This document shows, in pieces, positions 21,733 through 32,759 of a stretch of 64,000 nucleotides of DNA. Source of the DNA: Diploptera punctata (Eukaryota > Arthropoda > Insecta > Blattodea > Blaberidae); contig JASPKZ010001598.1 in assembly GCA_030220185.1 (NCBI GenBank), forward strand, positions 1,694,501-1,758,500. The letters are read 5' to 3'. The notes beneath the pieces were generated by a model, which saw nothing but the letters and a program-made list of their open reading frames with translations, was not told where the DNA came from and did not search any database. A program made the translations under genes and the position numbers. Every line of letters starts with the position of its first letter. The first letter of the stretch is position 1.

Positions 21733-21978
21733 TTTTTTTAATTATTAAAATGCCTTCTATTTTATTCCGTATGTTCATTCTTAAAAATTTCTAACTATTT
21801 GGAAGTATTACTATTTTTATTTATTAATATTATTATTTATTTATCTATTTATAAACAGGTTTGTAGTGTAATAAAACATCTTCCTATGCCCAAAGCTTTT
21901 TAAAAAATTTTATTTTCTTTTCCTTGGGTACATTTTGAGTTAATTTTAATCCCCAGGTAATTACATCATTTTATACAT

Positions 21979-22050
<72 letters not shown>
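21979..22050. repeat. (ATT)n microsatellite
   Basis: Uninterrupted ATT units. Confidence 0.95.
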
Positions 22051-23023
22051 GTCAATCATCTATGGGCTGTTATTATGCTGGACTTGACATATATAAACCA
22101 AATATTTTAATTGAAGGATGAAACTTTTTACTCACTAATACGTAAGAAGTAAATAAATTTATAAATATATGAAGCTATATTATATTTTATTACATAAATT
22201 TATAGCATTATTATTAAAATGTAGTACCGCACACAATTAAATTTATACCGGTAGGTAAATGGTGTTACAGAGTTTACGAATGCAGGAATATTACTTAAGA
22301 CAGTGTAGAGTGGACGTAGATTATGTGGCAGAAATTAAATGTTAAAGGATGTATTTTGCAAAAATACAAATGAATAAAAAATATTGTCAGATGATTCGAA
22401 CTCTGACTTTCACATATATTTCGTGTCGTTGTAAGTAGTTTAACGATCTACGCTACTCGAACGCCAGATGCTAGTTGCCGTGTTTACTTTTGTACTGTGA
22501 ACGAGAATTGAACTTTATTTAAAATATCGCATTTTGTGTAATACTGCATTTGTCGAACACTTGTAAATATCTAGAAACACGTCTCCTTCACTGTTCTTTA
22601 ACTATTTAAGGCAATTAAAACCAAATAGAGCGTATTTAAAACATTTAACAATGCGTTGCTCGTGAACCACAGCTATGGCTTTTCGAGCATGCGCAGTGGG
22701 CCATAACAGGAGCTCTGCTTTTTGCAGCGCTCATTTTTTGTACATTTTTCACACAATAATGGCATATGCAGTAAAAATGCTTCCAAAATTTGAAATGGGA
22801 AATCCATGGAGAAAAGGCTAACAGAAAGTCCAAGGCACAGGTGTGGTTTTAGGAAAATGGTTATGGAAGATAGAACTACCTTGAATTGGCAGAGAATGTG
22901 GACCATTAGAGGACTTTAATGAATATTGAACACTGCATCTATGGGTCCCATAAGCAATATTTCATTATTTAATGTAATACCTTAGTTAAATCTGCACACG
23001 GAAAGTAGCCTATGCTAAAGGCT
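22051..23023. other. unassigned stretch (putative intron sequence)
   Basis: AT-rich, with a small GC-richer patch near 22,640-22,730 that lacks an ORF. Lies upstream of the homeobox exon. Confidence 0.4.
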
Positions 23024-23605
23024 ATCCGCTCTTAAAGTGATCGCCATCAAAACAAAACCATGTGACCTGCTCGCTTTTCATTGGTTATGGATACCGAAAT
23101 ACGATGTGGAAGCAATAAGTACGAGAAAAATATTAAAAATATGTCCTTTGAATATATTTGTTATTCTTCGTGAATGAAAATAATAATATTCAGAAGCGAA
23201 TAAGAGGATTGCTGGCATTAGATGATCAATTTCAATTTTAAGAAACCATTTTTACAAAATTTCTACTTTGTAGTATGTATACTTCAATTAGGCCTACAAT
23301 TTGAATTTTTTAATGTATTTACAAAATGTATTTCATAAACTCCAAAATTAATTGTCTGTAGGCCTATCTATCACTTTGTCCTTGAGGCAATCCTCTAATG
23401 ATGAAAGTTGTATATAATAATAAAATATACCTAATCAATAATTACAACTTAAAATAGTTTATTACACATCGATGATGCATTTGAGTCATGCTTGAGCCGA
23501 TTCTGATGTAACAAAATGGCTGAAGGTGTCGAGTCTTCTGTTGCTGTATCGTCATCTAAATTTTTAAAACAGAAGTCTGGCAAACCTTTGACTAGTTGTC
23601 AAAGT
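23024..23605 (+). mobile_element. 5' end of an unidentified transposon (copy B)
   Basis: An inverted relative of 9,913-10,415. It shares 'gctcttaaagtgatc', 'aaaacaaaaccatgtgacc', 'gctcgcttttcattgg', 'gatgcatttgagtcatgc', and an ORF start at 23,516 (MAEGVESSVAVSSSKFLKQK, SGKPLTSCQ) that soon diverges. It lies about 160 bp upstream of the C15 exon splice site. Confidence 0.6.
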
Positions 23606-23762
23606 TTTCCCGCATTGACAGTTAACGTTGTAGAATAATACTTCCCGTGTTGCTTAGATAACTATTGGCGATAGTAGCGCTAACACACTTCCCCTTTCGC
23701 CGTGCAGACTTGACTTGAACGAGTAATAATATGTACAATTTAAATATTGTGTTATGTTGCAG

Positions 23763-24090
23763 AAGGCAAACAGCAGAAGAACGAGAGGCCGAGCGACAAG
23801 CGGCGAACAGACTGATGATGTCACTGCAGGCGGAGGCGCTCAGCAAGGGAATGTACCACGCGGCGGAGCGAGGTGCAGCTCCGGGAGAAACAACGCTCCA
23901 TCTGCATCACAACCCTGCAGGTGGAGCCAACAACACCTCACTCAGCGCACTCCAGAACCTGCAGCCCTGGGTGGGCGGCGGAACTGCCCCCGGACTGCAA
24001 CCGCCTCCTGCGGAACACCATCAACCTCCTCCTCCACAACCACCACACTACAGTATCAACCCACCGCCTCTAGCTTCACCTATTTGCTAA
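23763..24090 (+). CDS. C15: terminal exon of a TLX/C15 (clawless) class homeobox gene
   Basis: The exon begins after the 3' splice site TGTTATGTTGCAG (AG at 23,761-23,762) and ends at TAA 24,088-24,090. It encodes 109 residues: [27 protein letters not shown], then [11 protein letters not shown], then a His/Pro-rich tail ([18 protein letters not shown]) ending SPIC. In TLX/C15 proteins the homeodomain ends [19 protein letters not shown] and a conserved [10 protein letters not shown] follows, so both landmarks fit. The intron splits an Arg codon (AG|A) at homeodomain residue ~57. The product should be a nuclear transcription factor; in flies C15 acts in distal leg and tarsus patterning (family knowledge). 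It is GC-rich and unbroken, unlike everything around it. The homeodomain exon itself is not in the window; the long apparent intron is TE-filled. The exon start is set by frame and splice consensus. Confidence 0.9.
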
Positions 24091-24227
24091 AATTACTTTC
24101 AGCACTCACCAGTCATTCTTTCTAAATGTGCGGTGTTTCACAAACTTGTTATGGAAGAGGACAGAGGTTGTTTCCCGCTAAACTGCTGACGTGACAGTCG
24201 ATGAAAATTAAATATACTGTTTGGATT
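24091..24227 (+). other. probable 3' UTR start of C15
   Basis: Follows the stop codon directly, before the first LINE fragment. No close AATAAA is seen; the first on this strand is at about 24,849-24,854, beyond two LINE pieces. The UTR may therefore include TE sequence. Confidence 0.4.
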
Positions 24228-24452
24228 GAGAAAGAGGAGCATGGAAGCTTCTTGTAGGAAAACCAGATGAAAAACTCCTTGTTGGTAGACCAATAATGAG
24301 ATGGGAGTATAATATTAAACACGATTTGAGGGACGTAGATTATACAGCAGATGATTGGAAAATATTAGCTCAGGATAGAGATGTGTGGAGAGCTTATGTC
24401 TGCGCGGCCATGAACCTACGGGTTCGATAGTGTCATTGAGTTAGTTAATATT
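24228..24452 (+). mobile_element. LINE family 1, 3' fragment
   Basis: AWKLLVGKP-like start at 'gcatggaagcttcttgtagg', through 'gagatgggagtataatatt', 'agctcaggatagagatgtg', to 'aacctacgggttcgatagtg' and a GAGTTAGTTA end. One of two tandem pieces just downstream of the homeobox exon. Confidence 0.9.
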
Positions 24453-24499
24453 GAGAAATCAGACTTATGATAGGCCTAATAAGAATAGTTAATTCTTAT

Positions 24500-24745
24500 A
24501 TGGACTATGGTGGACAAAGCGTGTGGCACGAATGTGTGGGGAATGAAAGGAGAGCATAAAAACTTCTCGTAGGAAAGCTAGAGAGAAAGCCCCCAGTAGG
24601 TAGGTCAAGAATGAGGTAAGAGAATATTAACCATGATTTGAGGAAGGTAAATTATAAAAGATACTATGAAAAAACATTAGCTCAGGATAGGGATGTATGG
24701 AGGGTATATGTCCGCGCGGCCATGAACCTCCAGTGAGTTAGCCCA
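24500..24745 (+). mobile_element. LINE family 1, older 3' fragment
   Basis: More diverged than its neighbour: 'gggaatgaaaggagagca', 'aagcccccagtaggtagg', 'ctcaggatagggatgtatgg', ending 'catgaacctccagtgag'. Confidence 0.85.
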
Positions 24746-25350
24746 TTATTTGTGAATTAATAACCATTAAAACGAAGGTAATTCTATATAATGGCATCAC
24801 TAACGATTACTGAGTTTAATTGCTGAATTTTTAGGAATTTTTAAGTTAAATAAACTGAAGACTTGTCATAGAAAAGGATGTAAATGTCATTGGTCAATAC
24901 TTCAATTTTGTATGCATAAAAATCTATGTTTCGTCTCTTGCCAGACCACTGGTGATGGAACATTGATTATTATTCATGTAAAATTAGAGTATTTGCCAAA
25001 GGAATTAACATACTTGTCCTTATCAAGTCTTCGATTAGCCTATTTCTGTACATTCTATCGCAGATGGCTTGAAAAACTTTACAACGGGCCACAGTACATA
25101 AACTATTTCGATTCTTCCATGTAGACATGTACCAATATTTTCTGATTTGATTGTGGTTTTTTGGACGCCTAAACATTAAAGATCCTTGAGCCCTTTCAAT
25201 GGTATAAAATAATTTACAGAATTAAAAATATAATGTATGATAATAGATAAAATAAATCCAATGCCTTAAAACTTTCCCAAAATCTCAAATTTATAACTTT
25301 ATGGGCTAGAAAAATTTAACTGTAGACCTAAAACCCCCTTTTAGTACAGT
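24746..25350. other. unassigned stretch
   Basis: AT-rich; contains the left member (25,254-25,272) of a perfect 19-bp inverted repeat whose partner is 26,882-26,900. Confidence 0.4.
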
Positions 25351-25351
25351 A

Positions 25352-25936
25352 TATGTCCGAATGTAAGAAGAACATGAATATAAGATGCACCACAAATTCA
25401 AGGTGTAAGAAAGTAAAAATAAAATCAAATATAAGTTTAACCTCAAAATCAGAGGTGTATGACAGAAAAGTTAGAAGTCACAATAAGATCGCGAAAATAT
25501 GTAGGCATAACGCATCTTTTTTTTTTTTCTATCAAGCATGAATTGTTGGAAGTAGGCTACTTCCTGAGATCAACAATAAGAATTAAATTATCGTAGCTAA
25601 CAATAAAAGATAAATATTGGTAATAAGCCAGCAGTGAGTACGTAAGATTAAGTTTCTATTTAGTCTTCTTGTAATGGAGAGAATACTAACCAAGCGAATG
25701 TCTTTCGATGCGAGTTTAAAAAGAAAAACTATCTTACACGCCGAAAAAATATGAAAACCGACATGATAGTCGTACGTTCGGTGTTGCAGAAACAAATGCT
25801 CGATGATGGAGCTTACCATAACCTAAAATTGTATCATTTGATTGTGAATGTAAGGTCAAGCTTTGAAAATATAAGGCTCACCCCGATTGTGAGGACACGG
25901 TAAATCGGTTAAAAGTGCGCCTTACATTCGGACATA
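25352..25936. mobile_element. MITE-like element with short TIRs
   Basis: Ends TATGTCCGAATGTAAG (25,352) and its inverse CTTACATTCGGACATA (25,936), with subterminal copies of an 'aaggcgcac/aagatgcac' motif near each end. About 585 bp, no coding potential recognised. It directly precedes repeat R copy 1. Confidence 0.6.
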
Positions 25937-25949
25937 CGCGGTAGGCTTA

Positions 25950-26676
25950 TGTTGACTATTTAACTCATGCCCCAAATGGGAATCAATGACCATTCGCATT
26001 TCAATGATTTTTTTTTATTTACAACCAATCACAGTCGTGTTTCGCCTAGAATTTACCAACTAAAGTTTATCATAATAAAGAAAGCACCTCCTTTTTAATA
26101 TTCTGAACAGGTCTGACCATTATTTTGCAGTGACCGACTCTCTAGAAATACGGCTACCGGATTGTACTATGTATAGTGCATGAATGTCAACACATACCGC
26201 TTGCGGGAGTTAATATAAAAACATTTGTAGCAATTGATTATACCACAAAAAAAAAGAAACCACTGTTTGCACTTTCTTAAATGTATTTTTTCCCAGGTAA
26301 TAACATTCCAGAAAAATATAACTGTCATATTTACATCATAGGACATCAGAAATGAATATAGGCCTACAGTTTGATGTGTTTCATTTTTTCCCACTAGAGT
26401 GCATTCTTACAATATTGCGATCCTTTGGCAATAAATAATATAATCTGGTTGCAGTGGCGAACAAAAGAAGCAAATTAAGCGTACCAATCGTTTCTCATTT
26501 GTTTTCAAACATCGCCGTTTACATTAAATATATAAATATTTTAAAATAATTATATTTAAATAATGATTTGTGAGTAAACAGCTTAATTTTATTCGTTAAT
26601 AGTCCTAACAAATGCCACACTTGATTTCCAGATTCTGTAGATAAATTCGGAAATCACTCGTAGCATTACTTATGAT
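25950..26676 (+). repeat. dispersed repeat R, copy 1 (full length)
   Basis: A 0.73-kb non-coding unit running 'gactatttaactcatgcccc', 'ttctgaacaggtctgacc', 'gtagcaattgattatacc', 'gcattcttacaatattgcg', 'tttcaaacatcgccgtttac', 'gatttgtgagtaaacagc', and ending in a partly self-complementary 3' segment (GATTTCC..GGAAATC, ATGCCAC..GTAGCATT). Other copies lie at 32,760, 35,058 and 43,472. It is non-coding, and its superfamily is unknown to me. Confidence 0.85.
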
Positions 26677-26900
26677 AACTCCACGTGCAAATCCTTGATG
26701 TTGTTAGTTAACCAGTATTTGAGTCGCAGAATGACTAATGAGGATATACTCTGGTTTGCCCACTATATTTTACATAATTTTAAGTCAAGTAATTTTCAGA
26801 ACACTATTTCAACAATTAACATTCAGACTACAACATTATTAACTTAGCCTATGAAGAGATAAAATTTAAGTTTTTGAAAAGGTTTTAAGGCATTGGATTT

Positions 26901-28348
26901 ACGTTACATTACGATTATATTTAGGCCTATAACATATTTAGTTTCTATTTATCGGTAGATGGTCGTAGAAAATTTAATAAATCGAAAGAATGCATAATTT
27001 TGCCACAAATGCACAGATTTTTGTTTTCGAGGTCGAACTAAAAATTGGACCTAAAATGGACTGCACTATTATTTTAAGGAATTATCTAGTCAACAATTAT
27101 TCTACTTGATACGGAACATCGACGCTTCTCTCAGCCGATTGGCGGAAAACCTCTCTGACCTCGCACATTACATGATATTGTGAAATACCGTGCGTTTTAA
27201 AATCATGACTCTACGTATTAAAACACGCTAAAAAAAAGACACTTTTAAAAAGCTTTAACTTTTTTAATACACACAATTCAGTATTTATTTAATATTTTCT
27301 ACCGGTATTTTAAAAACAATGAAAAGGGGAAGATGCACTTTTCTGAGCGCTGAATGCAAATTTACAATTTTCAAAAAAAAAAATATTTTGCTACATCTGT
27401 TGAACATAATTAGGGCCTACGTTTGTTGGTAAGTATATCTAAAACCAATCTCATAATGTGATATACAAAATTATTGACCCTTCAATTGGCAAAACACTAA
27501 TTCCCCATGTCAGTTGTTTAAATGTAGCGGACCGCAATGAAAACGACAACATGCCTAACTGTTAGGTATATTATTAGATAGCCTATACTGCGTAATTCGA
27601 CACACATTGTAGTAATTTCTATTCTTTTTTCCTCTATTTTATTAAAGATATTAAATAAATTAAAAGAATTGTTGTATCCTATAGGGTAGATTGCCAATTT
27701 AAATGTTAAAATCTAGTCCTGGGATAAAAAGTCTGCTATAATACTGTTTATAGGCCTATTTAATAGAGATTCAATACACAGTTACACTTGCTAGTAGATT
27801 CGTATTATTTTTGTAGCTAACAATGCATTTTTAAGTTTTCGTTTTAGAAACTTAAGTATTTAGGCCTAATGCATATGGCGAAATAGATTATAACCTAGTG
27901 CCATCTGAAATATGTAGACTATTTCAGACAATTTCACCTTCTACTTTTCACTTAATTTTATTATTGTTGTAACAGTAATGATTCGTTTACTAATGTTATA
28001 TCAAACCGGGTCAAATAACCCTTTTGGATCTAATAAAAACATTGATAACATTCCATTCTATCCCTAAGGTTTTACTATTTCAAAATAATCAATGCATAGC
28101 ATTTTCCGCGTGAACTATTTTCACCCTAAAGATTGTAAGGACACTGTAGGCCTACACATTATAAATTATACGATTTTAATTTTTGTTTCTACTACTTTAA
28201 ATATAGCTATTCATGAATTATTTATTCTTCACTATACATGAGCTTAGGCCCAGTGATAGTGATATGCATTATAATAAGCCTATAAAGGCCTGAAATATGA
28301 AAATTCGGATTTCTCCAAATTACAATCAGCAAGTTAGATAATTCATAA
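26901..28348. other. unassigned AT-rich stretch rich in TAGGCCTA
   Basis: No ORF, SINE or LINE recognised. Several AGGCCT-containing octamers occur (for example near 26,932, 27,752, 27,862 and 28,150). Confidence 0.4.
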
Positions 28349-28716
28349 AGTAATTGTTTACTTGTCAACCAACGATTTCGTTCAATGTGAATCGTTCAAA
28401 TGAAAATATATTTAAAATCTAACTAACCGAAATTCAACCTAACTAAAAAATGCTACGACAAATAGTCTATAAGGTTATTGTGAATTATTTTAGTTTGTTA
28501 GCTTTTTAAGTTTTCAGACTGATGTCTGTAAATGTGGATTAAAATAAAATATAGACCTAATATTTAAAATAGGCCTATATTGATATAAAAATACTTAAAA
28601 TGGTATCTTAGCATACTACCGTTTTTTATTAATACTGTATTGTAATGGTTATAATGAAACAGTTCACCTTTGAATGTTCATTCGAACGAAATCCTTGTTG
28701 ACAAGTAAATAATTAC
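28349..28716. mobile_element. MITE-like element with ~55-bp TIRs
   Basis: Left TAATTGTTTACTTGTCAACC..'gatttcgttcaa'..'gttcaaatg' is mirrored by right 28,665-28,716 (rc 'taattatttacttgtcaac', 'ggatttcgttcgaatg'). About 370 bp and non-coding. Confidence 0.6.
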
Positions 28717-28885
28717 CCTGAGTAAAGTACGTTAAATTACATCAACGTAATAAACAAAACAATGAGTGGAAATAAAGAATGGAATCCGTAAGTTAAATAA
28801 ATCATAAATAATTAAACATAATATTAAAATGATTATACGCTGAAAGCTATTTGTATTCAATAGTTAATACAACTAAACTTTTTTC

Positions 28886-28962
28886 TTGCCTGAACCGGGA
28901 GTTGAACCCTAGATCTCCAGCTTTATTTTCTTCTTACCACTTGAACTAGGCCCTACTCAGAC
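28886..28962 (-). repeat. tRNA-like SINE head
   Basis: The minus strand has 'ctagttcaagtggtaag' (A-box-like) and GGTTCAACTCCCGG (B box). No body recognised. Confidence 0.5.
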
Positions 28963-29274
28963 AATCCACGAACAGATATTTTTTTCTCTTTTAAATCCTC
29001 TTGTTCGCATAGTAGTCAGCAGCCCTTAATCCTATCAATTAAGATATATTCCAATTCAAATTTTACCCTCCCCTTGAAAATGTTATAAGTAGGCCTACAG
29101 TATAAGTCTACGGACCCATTATAAATTTTACAAACGTATACGGGATACCAAAGGAATATTTATAAATGAACTTCAATTCACATTACAACAGGATTCCTTA
29201 CTCTTAAAAAGGTCAGCGCGTGAAGCTAGTTCAGGCAGAATGTTTTCCTTTAATTGTATAAGAAATCAAGTTAA

Positions 29275-29517
29275 AGAATGAGGAAATAAGAACAGAGTTA
29301 AGTATATATCCATTGAATGAGAAAAACAGAGAATATAGAGAGAAATGGTTTACACACGTGGAAAGAATGAATGTAACAAGATTACCAAAGAGCAGCATTC
29401 AACTACAAGCCAAGAGGTTCAAGGAATGTAGGAAGGCCAGTGAAAAGTAGGATAGAACAACTGTGAGGCGGAACAGGCAAATTTTGCCTAGCCCGTGAAT
29501 TCAAGAAGAAGAAGAAG
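29275..29517 (+). mobile_element. LINE family 2 insertion with 12-bp target duplication
   Basis: A 3'-terminal piece (KWFTHVERMNVTRLPKSS-like, shift, 'gaatgtaggaaggccagtg', 'caactgtgaggcggaacagg', GAAGAAG tail). Flanked by AAATCAAGTTAA at 29,263-29,274 and 29,518-29,529. Confidence 0.92.
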
Positions 29518-29529
29518 AAATCAAGTTAA

Positions 29530-29637
29530 CTTCTTCACTTCACGGGCTAGACAAATTGCCTGTTCCGCCTCACAATTATTCTGTCCATCTTTTCACTGGC
29601 CTTCCTACATTCTTTGAACCTCTCGGCTTGTAGTTAA
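29530..29637 (-). mobile_element. LINE family 2, second insertion, opposite strand
   Basis: Begins exactly where the duplication of the preceding insertion ends. It carries the same 3' end in reverse ('cttcttcacttcacgggct' .. 'cctacattctttgaacctc'), flanked by AGTTAAC on both sides (29,524-29,530 and about 29,633-29,639). Together they form a tail-to-tail inverted pair. Confidence 0.85.
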
Positions 29638-30537
29638 CACACAGACTTACCTTAATTTGATAATTTCATAAATAGGCCCTATTTACTTTAATTAAGTTCA
29701 AATGCATGCCTATTCAGTGGATAACATCCCTCGAAACAAGTCATACCAAACATCTCATGATTTTATTTAAGAAAAAAATTACCTAAGTCTTCTCAAGCCA
29801 AAATTTAGACCTACTTTTTAAACTACAGACAAATGTTTACGATAGTAAGACAAAATCTGATCAAAATATATACACAGGCCTAAACGAAAAAATCACACCA
29901 TATTCAAATAGGCTTACAAATCGACGGTTATTACAAGAAACTGGAGGCACATTCCACGTAACATTCCTACAAAAACTATTATTTAAAGAAAAATGCATCT
30001 TTCCCTTAAAATCACACACATTTTGAATATATTAAAGTTAATTTTTATTTAGTTATTTTGATAGGCCTAAAAAAGGAAGTAGGTCTGAGAGTAGTCTAAA
30101 ACCTACCGTAGTTTCAATCTGAAAACCTAATGGACAATTAGAAATTCTGTATAAAATCTAGCAACATTAGTTTAATTTAGATAATAATATATACCAGTGT
30201 CGAACTCAGTGCACTTTGAAGAGGTTAAGAATTCACAAAAGTGTGATGTGTAAGTTACAACCTGTGTTGTGTCAGTTGTAAGAATATTTCATGTCAAGAA
30301 TCGCTTTCAGAATTGAAATACCGTACTGATTAAATAATGTAATTGTACAATGTTAAATAAGACAAACCCATCATTAAACAGACATTTCAGTGAAAATTCT
30401 ACGTGTTTATAAATATGAAATAATCAGAGGTAACTGGACCAGAGAGTCAGAAATTTCAAATTAATAAATTCAAAGTTAACATTTAGATCCGAAATGATCG
30501 TTTCATTTCTAGTTTTATACATTTTAGTGGATCCTCT
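29638..30537. other. unassigned stretch
   Basis: AT-rich; nothing recognised. Confidence 0.4.
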
Positions 30538-30539
30538 TA

Positions 30540-31100
30540 CAGAGTGATTCAGAAATATGGTTATACGTTTGATCGCATTTTGTGACGAAAATTATATTAA
30601 TAAAGGGAATATGATGTTATCATTGGAAAGAGAATCTTTCAAATTACAACAATAGAACAAAACAAATCACTTACAACAACACTAAGCAAGTCACTTTATT
30701 GCTTCAAACTGTTCGCCGTTTGTATTCAAGCATAACTGGCAACGCTTTGGGAAGTCATTCATTGCGTTATGATACGTGTTTAGAGGAATAGCTCTAATTT
30801 CTTCCTCAATCACTAATTTCAGCATGTCGACGGCTGCAATGCTACGTTAAACTCGCGTCATGCCCGTCTTGCGGCCTCACGATCATTAGAATACGTTATT
30901 GCCCATGCAGCAATTGTAATTTGCTGTTGCATATTCAACGCCATTTTGACTAATAACGTAAGTTCTACACTGTTTTGTTTTATTCCATTGTTGTAATTTG
31001 AATAATTGCCTTTCCAACGGTAATTTCATATTTCCCGTAATGGTCATATTTTCATCACACAACGCGATCAAACGTACGGCTATATTTATGATTCACTCCG
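30540..31100 (-). mobile_element. internally deleted mariner-like TIR element with TA target
   Basis: Ends CAGAGTGATTCAGAAATATGG.. and rc CGGAGTGAATCATAAATATAG, continuing 'gtacgtttgatcgc'. Both are flanked by TA (30,538-30,539 and 31,101-31,102). On the minus strand a frame opens at 30,944 (MALNMQQQITIAAWAITYSN, DREAARRA, stop, REFNVALQP) and is followed by a C-terminus (EEEIRAIPLNTYHNAMNDFP, KRCQLCLNTNGEQFE) ending at about 30,691. The first part resembles a transposase DNA-binding head. The second resembles the end of a DDE domain protein (CxxxNGxxFE). The catalytic middle is deleted. Confidence 0.8.
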
Positions 31101-31105
31101 TAGAT

Positions 31106-31335
31106 CATCAACAACAACAACAATCTCGGATTAAGCACATGTGGCTTGTTCCGATCTCATAGATTCTCATACAAGAAGTTGGATCCATATATTTTTTCAG
31201 TCTATCAACATTCCTGCCTTCTTTTGGTTTGTAATTATAATTAAGTATAATTTTTGGTATGCGTTCACCTTTCATTCTTTGAACATGTTCTTTCCAGTTG
31301 TAATGTATTTGTATTCGTAGCATTCGTCTGAGGAA
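31106..31335 (-). mobile_element. LINE family 5, 3' end with GTT/GAT tail
   Basis: Minus strand: YNWKEHVQRMKGERIPKIIL, YKPKEGRNVDRLKKYM, 'gatcggaacaagcc', 'cttaatccg', then GTTGTTGTTGTT. It matches the tail of 44,588-45,025. Confidence 0.85.
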
Positions 31336-31496
31336 GGTACAAACTACTGAAACAACTGCAACGAATTTGTACTGAAATGAGTATGAAAATCATAACCTAT
31401 AAAATTTTGAGTTACATTTTGTGAAAGTTTGTCGGTAGAGTTTAGATTCATCCTTTCTAGTTTTTCTTCCTGAATTTTCAAGTGCTTTGAGTCATC

Positions 31497-31672
<176 letters not shown>

Positions 31673-32071
31673 TTAATTATTTACCAAGTCTCTTGGTTGA
31701 GAATTATCATAGCCATGGCCAGTTACTCTCGATTAATTCTAAACAAAAATATCCTATTCCTCTTCAACATATAAAAACTATGATTATTAAAAAAAAAAGG
31801 TACAATAACTATAAGATATTATCAAGTTACAACATCCTAAGATACCTGAGAAATAACGCTATGTAACCCCATACTAAGTTTTATCAAAATGGATACAGGC
31901 GGAGACTGGCAACATACAATGCATTCGACACATGTGTCATCTAACTTCGAAAAATAAAACAAGCTAATGAAAAAAGTTCTACAGTTATATCTTGCAAGGG
32001 AACTGCCAACCATTGCATGCCGAACCTACTTTGAAATTTCTCCCAAAGAAGCGATGTGATATACCAAGGCC
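31673..32071. other. unassigned stretch
   Basis: Nothing recognised. Confidence 0.4.
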
Positions 32072-32330
32072 GTGTCCAAAAAAAAAACTGCCGTTTTAAA
32101 TTGCGAGGTACAGAAATTGAAGCCAGAATCCAGCAATCGCAGTCAACTGTACGAGCAGATGGACTCCCTGCATGAATAAGAGAGGAGTGGAGTGAGGCTG
32201 GACGCGGTCCGGTCGGCAGGTAGTGAGGGATATCCAATCTACCAATCTCATTACTTCCCTTTAGCTTAAGTGAGATATTTGGCGCATGATTTTAGTGCCT
32301 TGCAGTTAAAAACGGCAGTTTTCGGACACA
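32072..32330. mobile_element. MITE with ~28-bp TIRs
   Basis: Ends GTGTCCAAAAAAAAAACTGC..'cgttttaaattgc' and rc GTGTCCGAAAACTGCC 'gtttttaactgca'. About 260 bp, non-coding; the 98-codon minus frame across it is not recognisable. Confidence 0.7.
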
Positions 32331-32759
32331 GTGTTTTACATCACAATGTTTCTCTGGAAGAAATTTCAAGATAGGTTTTGGCATGCAATTATCGACAGTT
32401 GTTATGTTAGTGTAAATTTTATTAGAGACTTACGTTGGGGTTATTTTACACAAGTAATTTATTTCTCTTGAAGTAAACGAAAAAAAAAAAAGTGAAGAAT
32501 ATCCACAAAAATTACAGTAACTATCCGTCACAGCGAAACATTGACATACTTCGTTTGTGGATGATTTGCGAACTAATATCGTGTCATCCCGCATACACTC
32601 GCATCACGTCAGTCTGTAAGCGTGGGTGTGGAGCAGCTATTACCCTAAGAACAGATTCATTCGACCTACACATTTGATAATTGTGTGTTCAATAATTGTG
32701 TTTTTAAATACTGATTTACTGAGTTGTTTCCGAAAAAAACTTATAATGTTGGCTATAAT
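32331..32759. other. unassigned stretch
   Basis: Nothing recognised; it occupies the place where the 5' half of repeat R copy 2 would be expected. Confidence 0.4.

Noticed and set aside
23754..24125. alternative frames over the C15 exon (123- and 66-codon ORFs)
   Set aside because: Only the frame of the 119-codon ORF gives the TLX motifs [12 protein letters not shown] and ALQNLQPW; the others are shadows of GC-rich coding DNA.
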